Shown one piece after another: positions 18,701 through 21,802 of a DNA stretch of 21,802 bases. The translations under genes were made by a program, and so were the position numbers. The DNA comes from Sphacelaria rigidula. Its lineage: Eukaryota > Phaeophyceae > Sphacelariales. The number at the start of each line of letters is the position of its first letter. The first letter of the stretch is position 1. The stretch lies in contig CAXNAA020000384.1 of assembly GCA_964200075.2 (NCBI GenBank), positions 1-21,802 of the forward strand, read 5' to 3'. The notes beneath the pieces are model-generated. The model did no database searches. It saw only the letters and a list, made by a program, of their open reading frames with translations, and had not been told where the DNA came from.

Positions 18701-21694
18701 GAGCGCGGAAGATAAAGGAGAAAATGCGGCTACTGTGCATTGATGCCAATGCTGCGAGCATCGCTGCAGCGAAGGGTGCCGGGGTATCCGTTGGAGGAAC
18801 GAGATCGGCTTCGCCGAACGTCGGCGTAAAGCTAAATGCGTCGAGCCCTCGGCAGTCCGTTGCGCTCAACGAGGGAGGAAGCCGTAATGCAGGTGCCACC
18901 TATGAGAAGTGCTGTACTGCGTTGGTTGAGTTGGGCGCAGCATATCGTTTTCGCGTCGTCTTTTGTGTATTCATGTGTTTGGCTCTGATACTATTCGGTG
19001 TACAATGCAGCAACGCACGATCAGGATAGGGTAGATATTCTTGCAGCGATGTAGGGTCGTTGTCTCAGTACAGATGTGTTTTTGGCTCCATCTTTGGCCC
19101 CTTTCTTCCCTCTCGCGCCCTACAGAGAAGGATAGCGATGACGCACGAGCGTCTAGCGCCGATTATAACACGACAGCTCCGACTCCGTGGCCACGACTGG
19201 AAAGGGTAGCTCGGGACCTTGCGGCCTTGGTTTGGGTAAGGACGAGCCAGCAGCAATACAAAGCAGGCGTGGACGGGGACGGGACGGACAGGCGCCAGGA
19301 TACTGCCCCTGTTTCCAGTGCTGCTGAACCTGGGCGACAGGTCCCGACGCCACATGCTGTCCGGTCAGATCGCGATAGCGATGCTAATGCTACGACACGA
19401 TCGTCGGCGCTGCCGTCGGCCGATGGCACCGGTGTGGCAGTCCTGGATAGCAGCTCTGCGGCGGAGGCAGTTCGTAGCCGTGGAGATACTGGCGAAGTCG
19501 TTGTTCATTTGGAAAAAGCCGACAGTGATTGCAGTCTGGTTCATAGTAGTCGTGGGGCGATCGAGTTTGCGGCACCGCCGGAGCCCAAAGGTGGTTCGAT
19601 GGCAAACACCCCAGGTGGGGGGGCGACTCGTCCCCCGGATGACGGCGCTGGCACAAAGAACGACCATGTAACACAAACGTCGCAGATGGATGCCTTGCAG
19701 ACCCTTGAAAGCAGCGAGGAACAAGCTGCATTAAAGCAACCATCTGCCATAGTACCCAAACGCACCGATGGCATCGTAGTGGCCGGAACATCAGACGTGA
19801 AGGGACCAGGAGGGGTCGTGGAGCCCGCGGCCACAGACACGGCTCCAGAGCCACCCAGGCGAAAAAAAACACGCCGGGGGAGACGAGCGGGTGGCGTACT
19901 GAACAGACGACGAGGTGCGAAGGCAAAGGTTGCCAAATGCGAGGATGAGGGGGCTGTCGGGGGGAGTGCTTCGGAAGTAATAAACATCGCAGGTGATCTT
20001 GATCCTGGTATGGTGGTAAGTCTAGAGGCTGCTTCTTCAGCGGAAGATACTGCAGGAGAACCTGGTGCACTCGTTCGACGTCAGTTCGACGAACGACCAA
20101 CCCCCAACGCACATCATGTGACGGCCAACGAAACCGGGAGTACTATGCCCGCGACGGGCACAGTAGCCGCCGCAGATACACGAAGTTCGGCAGCGATGAT
20201 GGGCACTGATGCAGGACCGCGGACCACTTCTGCGGAATATCAAGTCGGTTCTATGCAGGAACCGGACGTCCGTTCGTTGTCTTCAAGCCGCGGCTCGTCG
20301 ATACCTGTGCCTGTTCTTGAACACGCGGCCGCTATATCTATTCAAGATCTTCGGTCGATACTTCTTAATACCTCGGCCTCGACTTCCGAGGGCAAACGGG
20401 AAGCACAGGATATGCCTTCTTCCGCCATTTCGCCGAGTTCTTACACCACTGCAAGCGCTAACGCGCGGTTGCACCTTCAACTGCGTCGGCGGCGGATAAT
20501 AGAATCTTTATTAGCACTGTCCGCACCGTTTCCCTGGTTTCCCGTCTTACCTGCGGTGCCTAGGGTAGTCCGAGAAGGAAGTCGGCAGGATGAAGGCAAG
20601 TCAAATGCTAAAAAGCCGGGGTCTACGGCAGAGACCAGCAAGGACGCGGCAGCATCTACGACGAGAGCGGAACGGCCGGGACAACGGGAAATGGGGTGTA
20701 ATGCACGTGATGTTCGGGTTGGAAAACCTGGCGCAACCTCACCGGGGCATCTTCGACAAAGTTCTACGAGCAGTTCTTCCCGACTGTCGGTATCTACACC
20801 GTCGCTACATTCGCCCCCGGCGCCGGCAGCACGAAGAAGCGAAGCGTCATCACCTACAACAAGAAAGGGAAAATCCGCAGTCGAGGGAGATGGAGGGAGC
20901 GCTGCAAGTGTTGATACTGCTAGCACGAGGAAAGAGTTGCTGATGGCTTCGGCGTTTGCTGCTCTTCGCTGTGTATTAGAGGATTCGCGGAATGTGGAGA
21001 GCGTGTTTGCTATGGACGGTGCGGCACCGCTGGTAAGTCGGCGAGGCGCGGCGAGACATCCTACTCTTGTGTGGGCTTCGGCGAAAATTCCTGCGTTCCC
21101 TGTGTCTCTAGTTTTTTTTTGTGCGTTGGTGTTCGAGAGTCCTTTTTGTGCATGGTATTTCCTGTTCACAAAAAAACTTCGCATTTTTTCATGGCTTGAT
21201 GGTGAATATACAGTAGTGGCTCTGTCGGCATTTTTTCTCTTCTTCCGTTGACAAATTGATCCTGCACCAACGTGTTGTATCTAGTTTTGTGGCGTTTCGC
21301 CAAGGTGTTTACCCAAAATCCAGATGTTTTACAGCAGCATGACACCCAATGCACCAACATAGGTTGACAACCTATCTCGGCTCTTGGAGAGGGCCATCAG
21401 ACGCAGCCACGCTTCATCAATGGAACCCACCCTTTTCATCACCTCCAACTCTGTCAACTCACGACCAGTTGGTTACGAGGAGTGTTTCACCGACTCGACG
21501 CGACCCGCACCAAACCCGCGTAGCGGTAGAGCGCTCCGTGAAGGAGCGCGTGTAGTACCGTCCAGTGACCCGGGCAGATCACGTGGAGACCTGGCCTTCT
21601 TCTTGGAACCTGATGTGGAGGAGGGGTTGTGCACAGGGTTAGAGATCGTGAGGCTGTTGCTGAGGCACGTGCCTCTGAGCTACTACCCTGCCAG
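604..21694 (+). CDS. SCAPER: SCAPER homologue, 18 exons, 3' end beyond the window
   Basis: This is the spliced coding span: exons 604-749, 1124-1204, 1726-1885, 3564-5309, 6252-6884, 7325-7640, 8017-8108, 8418-8697, 9493-9601, 10983-11066, 11850-11985, 12913-13013, 15293-15395, 17173-17307, 17746-17928, 18394-18892, 19126-21032 and 21363-21694. Phases agree at all 17 junctions, giving about 2,347 codons without a stop. Conserved blocks run in SCAPER order: N-terminal domain (residues about 33-135), LSSP-led coiled coil (about 1160-1390), KKRARKIKEKM (about 1536), RLERVARDL (about 1624) and an armadillo-like segment (about 2204-2252). Human SCAPER is about 1,400 residues; the excess here is low-complexity insertion. 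In animals SCAPER binds cyclin A/CDK2, is ER- and microtubule-associated, and links TTC5-marked ribosomes to CCR4-NOT in tubulin mRNA decay. A similar role here is inferred. I recognised no C2H2 finger, although the animal protein has one. The ATG at 604 is the first in frame after the stop at 541, but an upstream exon is possible. Confidence 0.88.
750..1123 (+). other. SCAPER intron 1
   Basis: A GTGAGA...TTCTTCCAG intron of 374 bp, phase 2. It holds a TATA/GAGA simple stretch at about 982-1008 and nothing else I can support. Confidence 0.83.
1124..1204 (+). CDS. SCAPER: SCAPER exon 2 (N-terminal domain)
   Basis: This short exon is found only through its fit to the family. The pyrimidine-rich acceptor TTATTTCTTCCAG ends at 1123 and the donor GTGAGA begins at 1205. 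It encodes AVDELYYLCEAEGSVTHC followed by HEAAELLE. That corresponds, ungapped, to the A-V-D-E-[IL]-Y..CE.[DE].S....C block of SCAPER as I remember it. The joined sequence across the exon 1 boundary is FRNVNRAVDELYYLCE. The exon is phase 2 at both ends, so it keeps the frame into exon 3. Confidence 0.88.
1205..1725 (+). other. SCAPER intron 2
   Basis: A 521-bp intron beginning GTGAGA and ending CTAACCTCTCTTGCC...CAAG. The 3' site uses AAG, which is uncommon. No nested feature is seen. Confidence 0.8.
1726..1885 (+). CDS. SCAPER: SCAPER exon 3 (end of N-terminal domain)
   Basis: The exon encodes CGRDFNKLVDRIIDQ, then a charged helix (TRFEEEQRAARAAEN), and ends KPKGLVWE. RDF..L.D.I and the closing LxWEVRK signature (VRK is supplied by exon 4) are hallmarks of the SCAPER N-terminal domain as I recall it. 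A CTAAC branch-point-like motif lies at 1702-1706, followed by a pyrimidine tract. The acceptor is the less usual AAG at 1723-1725, the weakest point of this exon, but phase and family alignment both demand it. The donor is GAG|GTAGGT at 1886, phase 0. Confidence 0.87.
2003..2018. repeat. (TA)8 microsatellite
   Basis: An uninterrupted TA dinucleotide run inside intron 3. Confidence 0.9.
3200..3211. repeat. G12 homopolymer
   Basis: Twelve consecutive G within intron 3, prone to length error in sequencing. Confidence 0.9.
3564..5309 (+). CDS. SCAPER: SCAPER exon 4 (long low-complexity region)
   Basis: A strong acceptor (pyrimidine tract GCCTTGTTTTTGCATTCCTT, then CTTCAG at 3563) starts this 1,746-nt exon in phase 0 with VRKTTSAAGASAIVLSAIER, completing the WEVRK signature. 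The remaining 550 or so residues are Ala/Ser/Gly/Thr/Pro-rich and probably disordered. They include basic patches (SRSKRNTKQN near 4875), a poly-Gly run (near 4775) and an Ala-rich run (near 4965-5000). The donor CCG|GTAAGA is at 5310. The exon is phase 0 at both ends, so it could be skipped without loss of frame. The antisense strand is also open here, an effect of GC-rich codons. Confidence 0.88.
5310..6251 (+). other. SCAPER intron 4
   Basis: A 942-bp GTAAGA...ATCACAG intron, phase 0. Small ORFs on both strands have no recognisable similarity and no structured repeat is seen. Confidence 0.83.
6252..6884 (+). CDS. SCAPER: SCAPER exon 5 (low-complexity, GC donor)
   Basis: The exon starts after CTATATCACAG and is open with coding-like composition for 211 codons. 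It begins PDSKWSQRPKLTPDDPKV, passes through a Gly-rich run (RGGGGRGGGDGGSVGVG) and a Cys/Asp cluster (DGCCCDDADADS), and ends with an acidic helix, AMEKIWAEAEAWVDAEAQ. The frame stops at 6918. The best exit is CAG|GCAAGT at 6885, a textbook GC-type donor that joins in phase 0 to exon 6 (AEEEAWARLP). No phase-0 GT donor of similar quality is present; TGG|GTTGAT inside the helix is the only rival I saw. Confidence 0.82.
6885..7324 (+). other. SCAPER intron 5, GC-AG type
   Basis: A 440-bp intron whose donor reads CAG|GCAAGT and whose acceptor is CCGTCAG. It is phase 0 on both sides. The GC donor otherwise fits the 5' splice consensus perfectly, as is typical of real GC-AG introns. No nested gene is visible. 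Confidence 0.75.
7325..7640 (+). CDS. SCAPER: SCAPER exon 6 (low-complexity)
   Basis: A C-rich acceptor (CCTCCGTCAG, ending 7324) begins AEEEAWARLPAVVPSNPESE, continuing the acidic helix of exon 5. The exon then runs through Ser/Thr/Asp-rich sequence (IEIPACDDDDGDGLHSE) and a short Ala/Arg helix. The chosen donor is AAG|GTGATT at 7641. It ends in phase 1, and the two leading bases of exon 7 complete a Gly codon. An alternative donor, CGAG|GTTTGG near 7602, would keep the same phase. There is no family similarity here, so support comes from the open frame and phase only. Confidence 0.75.
7641..8016 (+). other. SCAPER intron 6
   Basis: A 376-bp GTGATT...GATGTAG intron, phase 1. Both boundaries are less certain than most, because the flanking exons are low-complexity. 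Nothing else is seen. Confidence 0.68.
8017..8108 (+). CDS. SCAPER: SCAPER exon 7 (acidic tract, 5' part)
   Basis: The exon encodes VFLEEWYHRHDSHGDRA and ends YEDDDDE at the strong donor GAG|GTACGT (8109). In phase 0 it joins EDEDDEEAKD of exon 8, so the acidic tract is split by the intron and continues across it. That continuity is good evidence for both exons. The acceptor is less certain: GATGTAG at 8016 gives the right phase with exon 6, but acceptors near 7950 or 8043 can be imagined. Confidence 0.75.
8109..8417 (+). other. SCAPER intron 7
   Basis: A 309-bp GTACGT...TGTTCAG intron splitting the acidic tract in phase 0. It contains a 21-base poly-C run at 8276-8296. Confidence 0.85.
8276..8296. 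repeat. C21 homopolymer
   Basis: Twenty-one consecutive C within intron 7, about 120 bases before the exon 8 acceptor. Confidence 0.9.
8418..8697 (+). CDS. SCAPER: SCAPER exon 8 (acidic then Ser/Gly-rich)
   Basis: The acceptor CCCTCCCTGTTCAG ends at 8417. The exon opens with EDEDDEEAKDRLAPSN, followed by a Ser/Gly/Arg-rich segment (LRTSGSRYGSGGKSWRSP, then SGSGGMYIKTPASEGSSG). The donor GTGAGT at 8698 is a perfect consensus and leaves phase 1. Joining to exon 9 at 9493 restores the frame and gives ETFDDSWVPFAHRELQ. This is the last of the long low-complexity block before the coiled coil. Confidence 0.83.
8698..9492 (+). other. SCAPER intron 8
   Basis: A 795-bp GTGAGT...GTACCAG intron, phase 1. 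It has no recognisable nested feature. Confidence 0.83.
9493..9601 (+). CDS. SCAPER: SCAPER exon 9 (start of coiled coil, LSSP motif)
   Basis: The exon encodes WVPFAHRELQKKLSSPQRK and then LLSAAEAKRRQER. A [HQ]xKLSSPxRK motif leading straight into a charged helix of the form AExKRRxE marks the start of the coiled coil in animal SCAPER as I recall it. The acceptor is GTACCAG (ending 9492). A tempting acceptor at 9524 was discarded because it breaks the phase with exon 8. The donor is AAAG|GTAAGT at 9602, phase 2. Confidence 0.87.
9801..9837. repeat. Short tandem duplication
   Basis: The string TATTATGGCAACAT occurs twice about 23 bp apart (from about 9802 and 9825), inside intron 9. Confidence 0.8.
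10784..10807. repeat. (CTC)n microsatellite
   Basis: About seven CTC triplets in intron 9, about 175 bases before the exon 10 acceptor. Confidence 0.85.
10983..11066 (+). CDS. SCAPER: SCAPER exon 10 (coiled coil, GC donor)
   Basis: After the pyrimidine-rich acceptor GCGATTTTTCATCAG (ending 10982), the exon encodes RQMVAELNRAQRASGMAEK then LKQHEERAR, a continuous charged helix in phase with exon 9. The favoured exit is CAG|GCAAGG at 11067, a GC-type donor. The alternative GT at 11094 (CA|GTGACC) has the same phase but adds nine residues (GATTAIIQ-like) that break the family alignment. With the GC donor, the join to exon 11 aligns without gaps to animal SCAPER as I recall it. Confidence 0.83.
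11067..11849 (+). other. SCAPER intron 10, GC-AG type
   Basis: A 783-bp intron with donor CAG|GCAAGG and acceptor ATGCAG, phase 2. It contains a short CTGGATG repeat at about 11316-11337. A phase-equivalent GT donor at 11094 is the alternative, but it would add residues that the family alignment does not have room for. Confidence 0.72.
11850..11985 (+). CDS. SCAPER: SCAPER exon 11 (coiled coil)
   Basis: The exon encodes VRFRKEEQILKAEEEARRK, then MEGADLRRQEHRRGIVRK and ASDANSK. The stretch ending IV[RK]KA....K, just before V[DN]E[IV].F[IM]N in exon 12, is a strongly conserved SCAPER block. The acceptor is ATGAAATGCAG (ending 11849). The donor is AAG|GTGCTA at 11986, a fair site, phase 0. Read in the other frame the exon is low-complexity and not helix-like, which supports this frame. 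Confidence 0.88.
11986..12912 (+). other. SCAPER intron 11
   Basis: A 927-bp GTGCTA...GTCCGTCAG intron, phase 0. No nested feature is recognised. Confidence 0.82.
12913..13013 (+). CDS. SCAPER: SCAPER exon 12 (coiled coil, conserved VDEVLFMN block)
   Basis: After TTTGTCCGTCAG (ending 12912) the exon encodes VDEVLFMNKLTVEDLKITLQ, then MQLEEVDRRIQSGR. The K-V-[DN]-E-[IV]-x-F-[IM]-N block and the following helix with R-[IL]-Q are diagnostic of SCAPER as I recall the family. The donor GAG|GTGGGT at 13014 leaves phase 2. The leading G of exon 13 completes Arg. Confidence 0.88.
13970..14353. repeat. 42-bp-period minisatellite, copy A
   Basis: Diverged units of about 42 bp of the form CTTRCAGAACCTGTCGGGTA followed by CGGGTATGGAATTTCTACA. 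Clear units begin near 14030, 14072 and 14114. Looser ones follow to about 14310, and the block ends with ATACCCCGGGTAT (14341-14353). On the + strand, three units read as 14-residue repeats (ELAELSVTGREVLK, NLQNLSGTGMEFLH, and a degenerate third). Confidence 0.8.
14554..14839. repeat. 42-bp-period minisatellite, copy B
   Basis: A second, shorter direct copy of block A. Both start with CCAAGG(T/C)TGTGTTGTGTAGG, share the stretch around CCCGTGCCCCGGG(T/G)AAGGGTA, and end with the identical 13-mer ATACCCCGGGTAT (14827-14839). The unit again encodes an ELTELSGTGMEVFA-type 14-residue repeat. Confidence 0.8.
14886..15125. repeat. Second 42-bp minisatellite, in-frame 14-residue repeat
   Basis: About six diverged units of 39-42 bp with consensus near GGTCAGAACCCTGTGCAACT then GGTTGCGTGTAAACAACT. 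Units start near 14886, 14928, 14968, 15010, 15052 and 15091. Units 3-6 stay open as LGQEPVQPVACKRR, LGQNPAQLVAYKQL, PVQKFMYLVSCEQL and DQKPMQRVMEQA. It is intronic and different in sequence from the neighbouring repeat. Confidence 0.82.
15293..15395 (+). CDS. SCAPER: SCAPER exon 13 (coiled coil)
   Basis: The exon encodes ERRQQLLAGISDRQRRRRTK then DKAAQMSERRLQAES, continuing the Arg/Glu/Gln-rich coiled coil. The start at 15293 (acceptor GATCCAG) is chosen because it is the only nearby AG that is in phase with exon 12 and stays open. A better-looking acceptor, CTTCTTGCAG at 15318, would throw the frame. The donor is TCG|GTATGT at 15396, phase 0. Confidence 0.83.
15396..17172 (+). other. SCAPER intron 13
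   Basis: A 1,777-bp GTATGT...TTCCCCCAG intron, phase 0. ORFs of up to 164 codons on the + strand have no recognisable content. A long minus-strand ORF (17640-16891) enters from the right. No repeats are evident. Confidence 0.83.
17173..17307 (+). CDS. SCAPER: SCAPER exon 14 (coiled coil)
   Basis: A strong acceptor (TTTCTTCCCCCAG, ending 17172) opens AAAMRWEALQKRLEAVQQRR, followed by RDREKETSRRMQAQDRRD and QARERRE. This is a pure charged helix with heptad-like hydrophobics (M, W, L, L). The donor is GAG|GTGTGT at 17308. Both ends are phase 0, so the 45-residue helix could be skipped in frame. Confidence 0.87.
17308..17745 (+). other. SCAPER intron 14
   Basis: A 438-bp GTGTGT...CCCGTAG intron, phase 0. 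Most of it is covered on the minus strand by the N-terminal part of an unrecognised 249-codon ORF. Confidence 0.83.
17746..17928 (+). CDS. SCAPER: SCAPER exon 15 (end of coiled coil, linker)
   Basis: The acceptor is ATATCCCGTAG (ending 17745). The exon encodes ALLLTPMAGTGDSGEEKALR, then RRYQEDRASRHGRAAAGG and a Ser/Gly/Asp-rich tail ending YTGTK. The donor AAG|GTGGCT at 17929 is fair; phase is 0 on both sides. In animal SCAPER a C2H2 zinc finger follows the coiled coil. No CxxC...HxxxxH pattern is visible in this exon. Confidence 0.78.
17929..18393 (+). other. SCAPER intron 15
   Basis: A 465-bp GTGGCT...GTTGCAG intron, phase 0. A zinc-finger exon would be expected about here from the order of domains in animal SCAPER. 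I looked in all three + frames and found no CxxC...HxxxxH pattern. Confidence 0.72.
18394..18892 (+). CDS. SCAPER: SCAPER exon 16 (basic KKRARKIKEKM block)
   Basis: The exon begins SLAEIQGKGSDDGENLS, passes a polar low-complexity stretch, and at 18691-18729 encodes QKKRARKIKEKMR. This matches the conserved KKKAKKI[KR]xRM stretch that precedes the C-terminal helical part of SCAPER as I recall it. The acceptor (AACACGTTGCAG, ending 18393) has a weak pyrimidine tract but is in phase 0 with exon 15. The donor is CAG|GTGCCA at 18893, phase 1. The frame stays open beyond the donor to 19029, but the composition changes there to hydrophobic intron-like sequence. Confidence 0.82.
18893..19125 (+). other. 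SCAPER intron 16
   Basis: The shortest intron, 233 bp, GTGCCA...CCCTACAG, phase 1. The + frame of exon 16 runs into it up to 19029 with hydrophobic, non-family sequence. Confidence 0.8.
19126..21032 (+). CDS. SCAPER: SCAPER exon 17 (RLERVARDL motif, long insertion, armadillo-like start)
   Basis: The acceptor TCGCGCCCTACAG ends at 19125, and the exon starts in phase with exon 16 (EKDSDDARASSADYN). At about 19185, PWPRLERVARDLAAL matches the conserved [YP]xxxLxRLAKDL motif of SCAPER. About 560 low-complexity residues follow, including a very basic patch PRRKKTRRGRRAGGVLNRRR (19854-19913) that could act as a nuclear or RNA-binding signal. The last codons (from 20928) encode KELLMASAFAALRCVLEDSR and NVESVFAMDGAAPL, which resemble an armadillo repeat and the ...ILEKE....QxAFQAAGG block of SCAPER. 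The donor CTG|GTAAGT is at 21033, phase 0. A potential internal donor (TGG|GTAAGG near 19235) is noted but not used. Confidence 0.86.
21033..21362 (+). other. SCAPER intron 17
   Basis: A 330-bp GTAAGT...ACATAG intron, phase 0, splitting an armadillo-like helix pair. It is T-rich and no nested feature is seen. Confidence 0.82.
21363..21694 (+). CDS. SCAPER: SCAPER exon 18 (armadillo-like region)
   Basis: After an acceptor at ACATAG (ending 21362) the exon begins VDNLSRLLERAIRRS in phase 0, completing the armadillo-like helix pair started in exon 17. A linker follows, then GDLAFFLEPDVEEGLC and TGLEIVRLLLRHVPLSYYPA. The second helical piece sits where animal SCAPER has ...PPKSLCxAxxVxxLxC. The donor CAG|GTGAGC at 21695 leaves phase 2, so the gene continues beyond the window. 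The polypyrimidine tract before the acceptor is poor; the start is set by phase and by the armadillo pattern. Confidence 0.83.
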
Positions 21695-21802
21695 GTGAGC
21701 GGGTAATGTGGCGTCGCACGGTGAATATATATATAAATACAAGGGGTTCGGCGGCTTCCGCCGCCACGCTCAATGAGATCGATGGCCAAGGTACATGAGG
21801 AC
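21695..21802 (+). other. Start of SCAPER intron 18
   Basis: The sequence after the GTGAGC donor carries a short TA stretch (21725-21736) and the inverted pair GGCGGC/GCCGCC near 21751-21763. The next exon lies outside the window. Confidence 0.65.

Noticed and set aside
19390-21184. Minus-strand ORFs of 235-240 codons (20112-19390 and 21184-20477)
   Set aside because: They are antisense to exon 17, whose + frame is anchored by the RLERVARDL and armadillo-like motifs and by splice phases at both ends.
1-21802. CRISPR arrays, tRNA or rRNA genes, phage or toxin systems
   Set aside because: No regular direct repeats with spacers, no recognisable RNA gene and no prokaryotic operon layout. The window is a single intron-rich eukaryotic gene.

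Overview
The window reads as nuclear DNA of an intron-rich eukaryote. GC content is near 50%, exons are short and separated by introns averaging about 830 bp, most introns run GT...AG with frequent CAG acceptors, and the proteins carry long Ala/Gly/Ser/Thr-rich low-complexity stretches. The gene architecture and the intronic minisatellites are what I would expect of a brown alga such as Ectocarpus or a relative. That taxonomic call is an inference. The run of 17 G at base 1 suggests a scaffold or contig edge.

I find one gene, on the + strand, filling almost the whole window. Eighteen exons between about 604 and 21694 join with consistent reading phase at all 17 junctions and give an open frame of 7,043 nt (about 2,347 codons). 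It has no stop and leaves the window on the right. The protein is a homologue of SCAPER (S-phase cyclin A-associated protein in the ER). Exons 1-3 and the first codons of exon 4 encode the SCAPER N-terminal domain. Exons 9-14 encode the charged coiled coil. Exon 16 carries the basic KKRARKIKEKM stretch, and exons 17-18 carry the RLERVARDL motif followed by an armadillo-like segment. These blocks occur in the same order as in animal SCAPER. They are separated by two very long low-complexity insertions: exons 4-8 (about 1,020 residues) and the bulk of exon 17 (about 560 residues).

Layout: 1-603 is upstream sequence without a supported gene. 604-1885 is the N-terminal domain. 3564-8697 is the acidic/low-complexity region. 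9493-17307 is the coiled coil, spread over six small exons among long introns. 17746-21694 is the basic, disordered and armadillo-like C-terminal part, which is incomplete. Two introns appear to use GC-AG splice sites (6885-7324 and 11067-11849). The 2.3-kb intron 12 holds two different minisatellites with the same 42-bp period, both still partly open as 14-residue repeats.

I see no bacterial-type system, CRISPR array, tRNA, rRNA or intact mobile element. Comparisons with animal SCAPER are from memory, not from a search. They are stated as such and would be settled by one protein search and by RNA-seq.
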